From Actinomyces sp. (GTDB lineage: Bacteria; Actinomycetota; Actinomycetes; Actinomycetales; Actinomycetaceae): a stretch of 8,158 nucleotides of DNA. Within the stretch, counting starts at the first letter, position 1. The number at the start of each line of letters is the position of its first letter. Of this stretch, positions 1 through 5,800 are shown piece after piece. The notes under the pieces were generated by a model, which saw only the letters and a program-made list of their open reading frames with translations, searched no databases and was not told where the DNA came from. A program made the translations under genes and the position numbers. Location: NCBI GenBank assembly GCA_012837655.1, contig DUQT01000077.1, positions 1-8,158 of the forward strand, read 5' to 3'.

Positions 1-1
1 C

Positions 2-124
2 AAGTCCTACGGCTCCTACCTGCGCAAGTCTTTGCCGCTACTTTGGCCAACCAACGACAAAGTTGTAGCCAGAGAAAGTCTTAAGCGGCTCTATGAGACG
101 AACAGTGCCACATCTAAAGACTGA
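2..124 (+). CDS. 3' end of an unidentified gene (partial)
   Basis: The frame beginning at base 2 is open for 40 codons and ends at a TGA at 122-124; the start lies to the left of the window. The visible tail is basic and aromatic near its beginning (KSYGSYLRKSLPLLWPTND) and then forms a likely helix ending in a polar tail. Third positions are G/C-rich, as in the neighbouring genes, which supports coding. No family motif is visible in so short a piece, so I assign no function. It lies upstream of ldh on the same strand with a gap of 138 bases, so it is probably a separate transcription unit. It could also be a chance open stretch. Confidence 0.4.
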   Translation, partial: KSYGSYLRKSLPLLWPTNDKVVARESLKRLYETNSATSKD

Positions 125-262
125 ACGCTTCACCAAGGTGGACGAAGCTCCGCCCTCGAGAATCAATCCTGGAAACTTTCTCAAATTGGGTACTAAGGCA
201 GGTAAAAAGCTTCAAAACTGTGCTTGAATTGAGACACAACCGACCGTATCGAAAGAGGATCC

Positions 263-1255
263 ATGACGAACCCAGCAGTTGATTCGCTATATCCGACTCA
301 GGGCGGGGGACGCCCCTCCAAGATTGCAATCATTGGTGCCGGTGCTGTTGGCACCGCTGTTGCCTATGCGTGCGCAATGCGCGGGGATGCGCGCGACATC
401 GTTCTTTACGACATCAGTAGACCAAAGGTTGAGGCCGAAGCGCTCGATATTGCGCACGGCATTCAGTTCACGCCGGCTGGTTCAGTTGAAGGCTCAGATG
501 ACATCGAAATCATTCGCGGATCTGACCTGGTAATCGTAACCGCGGGCGCGAAGCAAAAGCCCGGACAGACGCGCATCGACCTGGCAGAATCCACTGTCAA
601 CCTGATGCACACCATCGTCCCGCAAATTACCGACGTCGCCCCGGACGCATACCACATGTACATCACTAACCCCGTGGACATCGTGACCTACGCGGCGTTG
701 AAGATCTCTGGACTGCCGCGTAACCGCGTGTTCGGTTCGGGAACTGTGCTGGACACGTCTCGATTGCGTTACCTGGTTTCTAGGTACACGGGCGTGGCGA
801 TTAAGAACATCCACGCATACGTTGCCGGTGAGCATGGTGACTCTGAGGTTGCGCTGTGGTCTTCAGCTGAAATCGGAAACGTTCCGCTTCGACACTGGGG
901 CCTGACAGTGGATGGCCAGCTGTTTGATGCCGAGTTGCGTGAGGACATTGCGAAGGAAGTAGTCAACTCCGCCTACCGTATTATTGACGGCAAGGGGGCT
1001 ACGAACTACGCGATCGGCCTGGCGGCGTCGAACATCACGACCGCTTTCCTACGTGACGAAAACCGCGTGCTCACTATTTCATCGCTGCTTGAAGACTGGC
1101 ACGGCATCTCCGATGTCGTCATGGCAGCACCGACCCTGGTTGATCGCAACGGTGCCGGACGCGTCCTAGAACCGCCACTAACCCTGCACGAACGCGACGG
1201 ACTAACCGCATCCGCGGAACAGCTCCGCAGCGTTGCTCGCGACCTCGGGCTGTAA
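263..1255 (+). CDS. ldh: L-lactate dehydrogenase (FBP-responsive type)
   Basis: A 330-residue cytosolic NAD-dependent L-lactate dehydrogenase that interconverts pyruvate and L-lactate and regenerates NAD+ in fermentation. The Rossmann fold starts with GAGAVG (25-30), and the acidic D50 binds the NAD ribose. The substrate loop AGAKQKPGQTR holds Q98, the residue that distinguishes lactate from malate dehydrogenases, and the catalytic loop arginine R104. NPVD (136-139), D164, R167 and H191 (in GEHGDS) complete the active site. R169 and H184 align with R173 and H188, the fructose-1,6-bisphosphate site of Bacillus stearothermophilus LDH, so allosteric activation by FBP is likely (inference from alignment by eye). 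Length is normal for the family, with about 19 extra residues before the fold. The ATG follows an AAAGAGGA ribosome site at 252-259. It has its own strong terminator and no co-directional partner downstream, so it is probably monocistronic. Confidence 0.96.
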   Translation: MTNPAVDSLYPTQGGGRPSKIAIIGAGAVGTAVAYACAMRGDARDIVLYDISRPKVEAEALDIAHGIQFTPAGSVEGSDDIEIIRGSDLVIVTAGAKQKPGQTRIDLAESTVNLMHTIVPQITDVAPDAYHMYITNPVDIVTYAALKISGLPRNRVFGSGTVLDTSRLRYLVSRYTGVAIKNIHAYVAGEHGDSEVALWSSAEIGNVPLRHWGLTVDGQLFDAELREDIAKEVVNSAYRIIDGKGATNYAIGLAASNITTAFLRDENRVLTISSLLEDWHGISDVVMAAPTLVDRNGAGRVLEPPLTLHERDGLTASAEQLRSVARDLGL

Positions 1256-1347
1256 CGGCTGCAATGGCTGTAACGGGCCTTGCTACTGGCCTGCGGGGTA
1301 GGCATGGAACACCGGGGTAAGTCGCAGTTTGGCTGAGGATCTCGGGG

Positions 1348-1353
1348 TAAAAT
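1348..1353 (+). promoter_or_regulatory. possible -10 element after ldh
   Basis: TAAAAT stands alone about 90 bases past the ldh stop and just before the nested palindromes and terminator. No good -35 lies 16-18 bases upstream. TTGGCT at 1329-1334 is only 13 bases away. If active, it would start a short RNA of about 75 bases near 1360. Weak evidence. Confidence 0.2.
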
Positions 1354-1357
1354 AGAG

Positions 1358-1396
1358 CTCAATACAGTATTGAATCCAATACATTAACGTATTGAG
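1358..1396. repeat. nested CAATAC/GTATTG palindromes
   Basis: Four copies of one hexamer in alternating orientation: CAATAC 1360-1365, GTATTG 1367-1372, CAATAC 1377-1382, GTATTG 1389-1394. They make perfect inverted repeats with spacers of 1 base (1360-1372) and 6 bases (1377-1394), and the outermost pair extends to CTCAATAC (1358-1365) and GTATTGAG (1389-1396). The block lies directly before the ldh terminator hairpin. It could be a double operator for a dimeric regulator or a stem structure in the ldh 3' UTR or a small RNA. The repetition is plain in the sequence; the role is not known. Confidence 0.6.
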
Positions 1397-1397
1397 T

Positions 1398-1436
1398 GGG
1401 GTGTAACCATCGAAATGTGGTTACACCCCGTTTTTT
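1398..1436 (+). terminator. intrinsic terminator of ldh
   Basis: A perfect 11-bp stem (GGGGTGTAACC 1398-1408 with GGTTACACCCC 1419-1429), a 10-base loop, then one G and six T (1431-1436). The T tract lies only on the plus-strand side, so it serves ldh or a small transcript from this gap. On the minus strand the hairpin has no U tail, so it does not obviously end lexA. Confidence 0.93.
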
Positions 1437-1453
1437 CTGCCTAATTTTGAACT

Positions 1454-1489
1454 CTGTAGGTGGCGAGGCTTGGGGGTCTGTGCCTACAG
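1454..1489 (-). terminator. weak hairpin at the lexA stop, possible terminator
   Basis: CTGTAGG (1454-1460) and CCTACAG (1483-1489) can form a 7-bp stem on the lexA transcript, with a 22-base loop. The upstream arm includes the lexA stop codon. The sequence after it on the minus strand is A/T-rich but not a U run. It is the only candidate close to the lexA end. Confidence 0.3.
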
Positions 1490-2164
1490 GGCTCGGATAA
1501 CCGTTACGACCTTGCCGAGGATGGTGGCTTCGTTGCCAGGAATGGGGGAGTAATTCTCGTTTCGTGGAAGCAACCAGACGTTCCCATCTGCGTGGGACAG
1601 GACCTTCACAGTAGCTTCGCCGTCAATCATGGCTGCAACAATTTCTCCGTCCTCGGCGGAAGGCTGTTGACGCACGACAACGTAGTCGCCGTCGCAAATC
1701 GCAGCTTCAATCATGGAGTCACCAGAAACCTCGAGGACGAAAAGCTGCCCGCGACCGGTGAGTCGCTCCGGGAGCGTGAACATGTCGTCGACGCTCTGCT
1801 CAGCAGTTATCGGTTCGCCTGCAGCGATGCGACCAACCAGGGGCGCCGAGGTCGTATCCCCATCAGTGACATCTGATACCGGCACAAAAATCGATGATGC
1901 AGGAGCCTGATCCACGCCCTCGTCAACTTCGGTATCGACGACGATTTCAAGTGCGCGGGGGAGGCCGGGAGTGCGCCGAATGTAACCCTTCTTCTCCAAG
2001 GCGTCCAACTGGTGCTTCGCCGAAGAAGGGGAGGAAAGGCCGACCGCGTCAGCGATCTCACGAACTGAGGGCGGGTACCCCTGCTTATCAATCGACTTTG
2101 CAAGCACGTCGAGTACCTGTTGCTGGCGAGCCGTGATGGGCTCGCGTTCGAAGTTGTCGGCCAT
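1484..2164 (-). CDS. lexA: LexA SOS repressor / self-cleaving S24 protease
   Basis: A 226-residue LexA. It represses DNA-damage genes and, when bound by RecA filaments, cuts itself. The N-terminal winged helix-turn-helix (about 10-65) includes YPPSVREIA and GLSSPSSAKHQL, the recognition region. A variable linker of about 75-108 follows. The cleavage pair is A115-G116 (in GRIAAGEP). The catalytic dyad is S150 in GDSM and K187 in ATVK. All are intact, so the protein should be active and cleavable. The ATG is preceded by AGGGGGA at 2174-2168, a rather close ribosome site. It diverges from the LysM gene across a region carrying SOS boxes, which indicates autoregulation. It converges with ldh. Confidence 0.97.
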   Translation of the reverse strand: MADNFEREPITARQQQVLDVLAKSIDKQGYPPSVREIADAVGLSSPSSAKHQLDALEKKGYIRRTPGLPRALEIVVDTEVDEGVDQAPASSIFVPVSDVTDGDTTSAPLVGRIAAGEPITAEQSVDDMFTLPERLTGRGQLFVLEVSGDSMIEAAICDGDYVVVRQQPSAEDGEIVAAMIDGEATVKVLSHADGNVWLLPRNENYSPIPGNEATILGKVVTVIRAL

Positions 2165-2226
2165 TGGTCCCCCTGTTCCATCCGAACAAATTAATGTCCG
2201 TGCCTTCTATTCCAATAGTTGTAGTC

Positions 2227-2255
2227 AGTTTAGACGGAAATATAACGATTTGGAA
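2227..2255 (-). promoter_or_regulatory. likely lexA promoter
   Basis: Read on the minus strand, TTCCAA (2255-2250) and TAAACT (2232-2227) are 17 bases apart, and the -35 hexamer lies inside SOS box 1. A second possible -10, TATATT, lies at 2244-2239. Either way LexA bound to box 1 would block RNA polymerase. The hexamers match the consensus only moderately. Confidence 0.4.
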
Positions 2256-2266
2256 CATATGTTCGA
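2251..2266. promoter_or_regulatory. SOS box 1 (LexA operator)
   Basis: The core GAACATATGTTC (2253-2264) is a perfect palindrome. The 16-base site differs from TCGAAC-N4-GTTCGA only at its second base. It overlaps the proposed lexA -35 region and is therefore the likely autoregulatory operator. It lies roughly midway between the two start codons. Confidence 0.88.
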
Positions 2267-2273
2267 GCGCGTC

Positions 2274-2302
2274 TCGACATTCCATTTCTTTTAGGATATC
2301 GT
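2274..2302 (+). promoter_or_regulatory. likely promoter of the LysM gene
   Basis: TCGACA (2274-2279, one mismatch to TTGACA) and TATCGT (2297-2302) are separated by 17 bases. The predicted start near 2309 falls inside the SOS box pair at 2299-2329, so LexA would cover the -10 and the start site. This is inferred from hexamer matches. Confidence 0.45.
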
Positions 2303-2314
2303 ACAAGTGTTCGA
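2299..2314. promoter_or_regulatory. near-consensus SOS box 3
   Basis: This 16-base site matches TCGAAC-N4-GTTCGA except for one base (T for A at its fourth position). It keeps the inner ACA-NN-TGT found in boxes 1 and 2. It shares one base with box 2, which places the two dyad centres 15 bases apart. It overlaps the proposed -10 of the LysM gene. Confidence 0.5.
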
Positions 2315-2329
2315 CGAACAGATGTTCGA
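2314..2329. promoter_or_regulatory. SOS box 2 (LexA operator)
   Basis: The core GAACAGATGTTC (2316-2327) keeps the perfect GAAC-N4-GTTC arms, and the 16-base site has a single mismatch, at its first base. It lies 12 bases before the LysM gene start codon and covers its likely transcription start, so it should make that gene damage-inducible. Confidence 0.88.
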
Positions 2330-2341
2330 AAGGGGAAGAAG

Positions 2342-2818
2342 ATGAGTGCCCTAAAGATTCAGCCAGCGCCAGTATTTGAGGCCAAGGCAAAGGAAGCCCG
2401 TCCAAGCCATCTCTATGTCGTTCCTGACCTAGAGGAACAGAAGGTGGCCCCTGCTAGGGGTGTTCGAACACGGAAAGTCGAGCGTTCACAAACTTCCGCC
2501 AAGTCCGCTTCGTTGCGAACCCCCAAGGCAAAGGCGGGCTTGGCGGAAAATCTCCGCTCAGTGATTACCTTCGTGGTAGCTATCGTTTTGATGGGAGCCA
2601 TTGGTGCGGGTCTGGGAATCATCGCCCAGGACACGCCCGATCCGGAGGCAACAACTATCGCTTCAGTCCAGTCCGGAGATTCCCTGTGGTCAATCGCAGC
2701 AAGCCTCGGTATTGAAGATCGTTCACTAGAAGACGTTGTCTTCGACATCAAGGCGCTAAACGGACTTGAATCAGCGGTACTGACGCCAGGCCAGATTCTT
2801 ACCGTTCCAACGAAGTAG
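2342..2818 (+). CDS. SOS-controlled LysM membrane protein, DivS/YneA-like division suppressor
   Basis: A 158-residue single-pass membrane protein. Residues 1-70 are basic and probably cytosolic and disordered. Residues 73-95 form a hydrophobic membrane helix rich in V, I, A and G. A short linker (97-105) leads to a LysM domain (about 106-157, with SGDSLWSIA and LTPGQILTVP), which binds peptidoglycan outside the membrane. Small membrane LysM proteins divergent from lexA are known: DivS in Corynebacterium, Rv2719c in Mycobacterium and YneA in Bacillus. They delay septation or act on the cell wall during the SOS response. This gene's place, topology and SOS boxes support the same role; the exact activity is inferred. 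No separate hydrolase domain is visible. The ribosome site AAGGGGA (2330-2336) fits the ATG. It could be read through into nrdR, since no terminator is obvious after it. Confidence 0.85.
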   Translation: MSALKIQPAPVFEAKAKEARPSHLYVVPDLEEQKVAPARGVRTRKVERSQTSAKSASLRTPKAKAGLAENLRSVITFVVAIVLMGAIGAGLGIIAQDTPDPEATTIASVQSGDSLWSIAASLGIEDRSLEDVVFDIKALNGLESAVLTPGQILTVPTK

Positions 2819-3021
2819 TAGCACTTCCGCAGTGGCTCCCCACAGAGTGGTAAGTCGCATGCTGGCTACCTACATACCAGCTATTCAGGATGTGAACCAC
2901 GATGACCCTCAGTAGGCGATACGCAATCAGCGGAAATGGGCGGTATCTCACGCAGAATTTAACTTCTTGAGTATATGATCAAGTGAGTAATCATTTGACC
3001 AGTATGCACAGGGAGGCGCTT
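2819..3021 (+). other. gap between the LysM gene and nrdR
   Basis: No gene is seen in these 203 bases. They hold only weak hairpins without U tracts (for example GCTGG and CCAGC arms around 2860-2885). A -10-like TATGAT at 2974-2979 lies within CTTGA-N8-TCAAG (2966-2983). No convincing -35 stands at the right distance. nrdR may have its own promoter here or be partly read through from the SOS gene. Confidence 0.4.
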
Positions 3022-3489
3022 ATGCACTGCCCGTTTTGTCGTCACGACGACTCGCGAGTGGTCGATACTCGACTCTCAGACGACGGCCTATCAATCCGTC
3101 GTCGTCGGGAATGTGTCCAATGTAAGAGGCGATTCTCCACGCTGGAAACATCCAGTTTCTCCGTAGTCAAACGCTCCGGAGTTGTCGAACCGTTCTCAAG
3201 AGACAAGGTCATCTCCGGCGTACGCAAAGCCTGCCAGGGACGCCCCGTTGACGATGACTCACTAGCACTACTAGCACAACGCGTTGAAGAAAAACTCAGA
3301 GCCTCAGGATCAGCAGTAGTCTCAACCTCTGAAGTAGGCAAAGCCATACAACCCTTCCTACGCGAACTCGACGAAGTCGCTTACCTCCGCTTCGCATCCG
3401 TCTACTCAGGATTCCAATCACTCGATGACTTCCAAAAAGCCATCGACAGCCTACGAGCAGATCGCAAAGCTGAAGAACAAGAATCCTAA
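3022..3489 (+). CDS. nrdR: NrdR transcriptional repressor of ribonucleotide reductase genes
   Basis: A 155-residue NrdR, which senses ATP/dATP and represses ribonucleotide reductase operons. The N-terminal zinc ribbon has four cysteines, C3, C6, C31 and C34 (CPFC and CVQC), followed by the basic segments RRRRE and KRRF. The ATP-cone domain covers about 49-139, starting with VVKRSGVVEPFSRDKV. The length is that of the family. I chose the ATG at 3022 because MHCPFC is the conserved start and GGGAGG (3011-3016) lies 5 bases upstream; an earlier in-frame GTG at 2983 has no such site. No nrd structural gene is in the window, so its targets lie elsewhere. The last 83 codons contain no codon ending in G, while the first 73 have 12. 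The gene lies downstream of the LysM gene and converges with the acyl-CoA ligase. Confidence 0.96.
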   Translation: MHCPFCRHDDSRVVDTRLSDDGLSIRRRRECVQCKRRFSTLETSSFSVVKRSGVVEPFSRDKVISGVRKACQGRPVDDDSLALLAQRVEEKLRASGSAVVSTSEVGKAIQPFLRELDEVAYLRFASVYSGFQSLDDFQKAIDSLRADRKAEEQES

Positions 3490-3500
3490 CTAAACAGACC

Positions 3501-3542
3501 AAAAACAATACTGCCCGGGAACCAAACGGAACCCGGGCAGTA
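3501..3542 (-). terminator. intrinsic terminator of the acyl-CoA ligase gene
   Basis: Perfect 11-bp stem between 3509-3519 and 3532-3542 (TACTGCCCGGG on either strand), with a 12-base loop. On the minus strand it is followed by TTGTTTTT (3508-3501), the U-rich tail expected downstream of the ligase stop at 3582. On the plus strand nothing U-rich follows, so it is at best a weak stop for nrdR. Confidence 0.9.
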
Positions 3543-3581
3543 GCGTATTCAGACGGACCTTGTACCGATCAGAACGTGGTT

Positions 3582-5507
3582 CTACTCCTCAGATTTATCC
3601 ACGTCGTCTTTGCTATCTGAGCCTTCATCAACCGGCTCAGACTTGGCGCTATCGCCGCGATCATCGAAGCGACGCATGCGCTCCGCAACCTCTTGGGCGC
3701 GCATCTCAAAACGCTCAGAGAACTCGCGAAGCTCCTCGCTGGTCTGCTCCAAACCTTCTCGCCACTGCTCGCCAACCCTCTCGCGCCCCTCACGGATCTG
3801 CTCACGAAGCTCCTGGCCGGACTTCTCCAGACGCTCACCAGCGTCCTCCAGGTACTCACGTACCTTGCGGCGCATGACCTTACCAATCTGAGAGCGGGGG
3901 AGCTCCCGCATAACCACGATTCGGCGCGGAAGCGCGTAATGAGCGATCGACTTCTCAGCCCATCGACGCACATCTTCCAAAGTGACGGTCGCTCCGGCCT
4001 CCAAAATCAATGCAGCGACAACTTCCTCGCCGCGCTGTGATTCAGGCATACCGACCACAGCCACGTCCTCGACACCCGGCATGGTACGGACGGCATCTTC
4101 AACCTGCGACGGGAAAATATTGAACCCGCCTGAAATGATCATTTCCTTCCTGCGGTCCGCCATGACGACGAAACCGTCCTCTACGCGAACGAGGTCGCCT
4201 GTTCGCAGCCAGCCATCATGGAAGGCGGTGGCTGTTTCTTCCGGATTCTCCCAGTAGCCCTTGAAAACCTGTGGGCCGCGGACCAGAAGTTCGCCGACTT
4301 CTCCGTCCTCGACGTCGTTATCAAGATTGTCCTGATCGACGATTCGGATTTCGGTAGACGGGAAGGGAAGACCAAGGGTTCCCGGGCGGCGCTCATCTGA
4401 TAGGGGAGAACCCAAAGCGATGGGCGAAGACTCCGTCATGCCGTAGCCCTCGATAAGTAGGCCGCCGGTTGCTTCCTCCCAGGCTTTCGCGAGCTCGCCG
4501 GACAGCGGCATGGCACCAGACAGGGTGAACGTGATTGATGAAAGGTCTGTCGGCTTTGTCTTGATGCCCTCTAGAAGGCGCGAGAACATTGGAGGCACGC
4601 CAATAAAGAACGTACACGGAATACGCTTCTGGGCATCCAGAACCATGTCCACGTCAAACTTCGGCAGCAAAACGAGGGTCGCGCCAAGCTGAAGTCCGGC
4701 GCCAACTGCAACGGTTAGGCCGTATGCATGGAACAGGGGCAGGATGACGTAGAAGGTTTCGGCGCCCTCGTGTAGGGCGGGCACCCAAGCTTTGGATTGA
4801 CCCGTGTTTGCGCCAATTGACTTGTGGGTGAGCATTGATGCCTTCGGTGTCCCCGTAGTTCCGCCGGTGTGAAGGAGCACGGCGGTGTCCTCGAGTTCAG
4901 GGACGGGCTTGCCTTTCCAGGGAACTGCGTTCATCATTGCGCGGTCAAAGTCCCGAGCCCACTTGGGGGTCTCGGCGCTCATCTGAGCCTTCTTCCTCCT
5001 CGCCGCTGCGATCGGCATGTTGATTAGGAAGCGGGGGCCAAGCGGAAGTGCCTTTGTCAGGTCAACGGTGAATACGTGACGCGGGCGAACGATACTCATG
5101 TCTATGGACTTCAGAGAGTTCTCCCAGACGATGATGACCTCACAACCGGCCTCTTTCATCTGACGTGAAAGTTCTGACTTGGGTGCCAGCGGGTTGGTCT
5201 CTACAGCTATTGCGCCAATTGTCATGATCGCGTAAAGCGAGATCACGTGCTGGGGGCAGTTAGGCAAGGTGATTGCGACGCGGTCACCTTTTCGCACACC
5301 TGCCTGCACTAGGACGCGAGCTATTTGACGAATCTTGCGTTCCAGTTCGGAGTATGTAGTCTGCGCGCCCAGAAAATCTAAGGCTGGCCGATCAGGATAT
5401 CGCTCAACCGTTTCAAATAGGATTTCAGGAAGCGTGCGGGTTTCCTCTACGATGGTGTAGGGGACACTCGGCGCGTAGTGTTGTCGAAGTCGCTCGGTCA
5501 GATTCAC
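3582..5507 (-). CDS. fadD: long-chain acyl-CoA ligase (FadD-like) with hendecad C-terminal extension
   Basis: A 641-residue ATP-dependent acyl-CoA ligase of the ANL superfamily, which activates fatty acids to acyl-AMP and then acyl-CoA. Motifs: HTGGTTGTPK (213-222) for phosphates, GYGMTE (354-359), RTGDL with D438 for ribose, DRRKEMI and ISGGFN (451-463) around the domain hinge, and the catalytic lysine K543 in SQIGK. These are complete, so the enzyme should be active; chain length cannot be read from sequence. The usual enzyme ends near 550. Here residues 560-614 form five 11-residue amphipathic repeats, and 615-641 are an acidic, serine-rich tail, both atypical. I chose GTG at 5507 because GGAGG (5517-5513) lies 5 bases before it; the frame extends upstream only to a TTG without a ribosome site. 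The gene probably forms its own unit with a promoter near 5549-5577. Confidence 0.9.
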   Translation of the reverse strand: MNLTERLRQHYAPSVPYTIVEETRTLPEILFETVERYPDRPALDFLGAQTTYSELERKIRQIARVLVQAGVRKGDRVAITLPNCPQHVISLYAIMTIGAIAVETNPLAPKSELSRQMKEAGCEVIIVWENSLKSIDMSIVRPRHVFTVDLTKALPLGPRFLINMPIAAARRKKAQMSAETPKWARDFDRAMMNAVPWKGKPVPELEDTAVLLHTGGTTGTPKASMLTHKSIGANTGQSKAWVPALHEGAETFYVILPLFHAYGLTVAVGAGLQLGATLVLLPKFDVDMVLDAQKRIPCTFFIGVPPMFSRLLEGIKTKPTDLSSITFTLSGAMPLSGELAKAWEEATGGLLIEGYGMTESSPIALGSPLSDERRPGTLGLPFPSTEIRIVDQDNLDNDVEDGEVGELLVRGPQVFKGYWENPEETATAFHDGWLRTGDLVRVEDGFVVMADRRKEMIISGGFNIFPSQVEDAVRTMPGVEDVAVVGMPESQRGEEVVAALILEAGATVTLEDVRRWAEKSIAHYALPRRIVVMRELPRSQIGKVMRRKVREYLEDAGERLEKSGQELREQIREGRERVGEQWREGLEQTSEELREFSERFEMRAQEVAERMRRFDDRGDSAKSEPVDEGSDSKDDVDKSEE

Positions 5508-5539
5508 TGAGACCTCCGTGTAACAGCGCAAATAGAACT

Positions 5540-5557
5540 ACTTACGCTACAGTAAGT
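5540..5557. promoter_or_regulatory. inverted repeat at the acyl-CoA ligase promoter, possible operator
   Basis: ACTTAC (5540-5545) and GTAAGT (5552-5557) are perfect arms around a 6-base centre, 33 bases before the start codon. The site overlaps the proposed -10. Its size and place suit a TetR- or GntR-type fatty-acid regulator, but no regulator gene is in the window and the sequence matches no operator I can name. Confidence 0.4.
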
Positions 5558-5577
5558 TACCGTATCGAAGGTTACAA
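5549..5577 (-). promoter_or_regulatory. possible promoter of the acyl-CoA ligase gene
   Basis: On the minus strand TTGTAA (5577-5572) and TACTGT (5554-5549) are 17 bases apart. The -35 is fair (four of six) and the -10 poor (three of six). The resulting leader of about 35 bases holds the GGAGG ribosome site. Confidence 0.3.
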
Positions 5578-5594
5578 AGCGTGCAATGTAAACC

Positions 5595-5614
5595 TTATGA
5601 GACTTAATGAGACT
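5595..5614. repeat. 10-base tandem pair
   Basis: TTATGAGACT (5595-5604) is followed at once by TAATGAGACT (5605-5614), with one difference. It lies just upstream of the proposed ligase -35 and could be an activator site or a slippage duplication. Confidence 0.5.
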
Positions 5615-5640
5615 GAACCGACACATTGACTTTGCGCTAC

Positions 5641-5713
5641 CTAGGAAAACAACTGGGATCAGCTAGGTGCCTGCGGGCTAGGAAAACAACCGGGATCAAC
5701 TAAGTGCCGGGGG
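5641..5713. repeat. 37-base imperfect tandem duplication
   Basis: The unit starting CTAGGAAAACAAC at 5641 recurs at 5678 directly after the first copy ends. Both continue with GGGATCA and a GTGCC segment, with only a few substitutions. Two copies and no spacers exclude a CRISPR array. Confidence 0.85.
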
Positions 5714-5732
5714 TTAGCAGAATCGCCAGACC

Positions 5733-5766
5733 GACAGGTGCCCGACAAAGACAGGCGCCCGACAAA
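5733..5766. repeat. 17-base tandem duplication
   Basis: GACAGGTGCCCGACAAA (5733-5749) is followed immediately by GACAGGCGCCCGACAAA (5750-5766), one mismatch. The unit is unrelated to the flanking repeats. Confidence 0.85.
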
Positions 5767-5800
5767 TAGGTCCTGTAGAACCATGAGCCGAGACGCGCCA

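Noticed and set aside
127..148. GCTTC/GAAGC inverted repeat after the first partial gene as a terminator
   Set aside because: The stem has only 5 bp, a 12-base loop and no T tract.
219..238. TGTG-N12-CACA before ldh as a Rex or CRP-type (GlxR) site
   Set aside because: Both families need an 8-base space between the TGTG and CACA arms; here it is 12.
1460..1876. Plus-strand open frame of 138 codons opposite lexA
   Set aside because: It is antisense to a complete lexA, with no recognisable domain, and ends within the gene.
2460..2471. Perfect palindrome GTGTTCGAACAC inside the LysM gene, resembling an SOS site
   Set aside because: The half-sites are inverted relative to an SOS box (GTTC before GAAC, no N4 centre), and it lies within coding sequence.
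2983..3021. Longer nrdR start at GTG 2983
   Set aside because: It adds 13 non-conserved residues before MHCPFC, and the good ribosome site GGGAGG at 3011-3016 serves the ATG at 3022.
5508..5531. Longer acyl-CoA ligase start at TTG 5531
   Set aside because: There is no ribosome site before it, whereas the GTG at 5507 has GGAGG at ideal distance.
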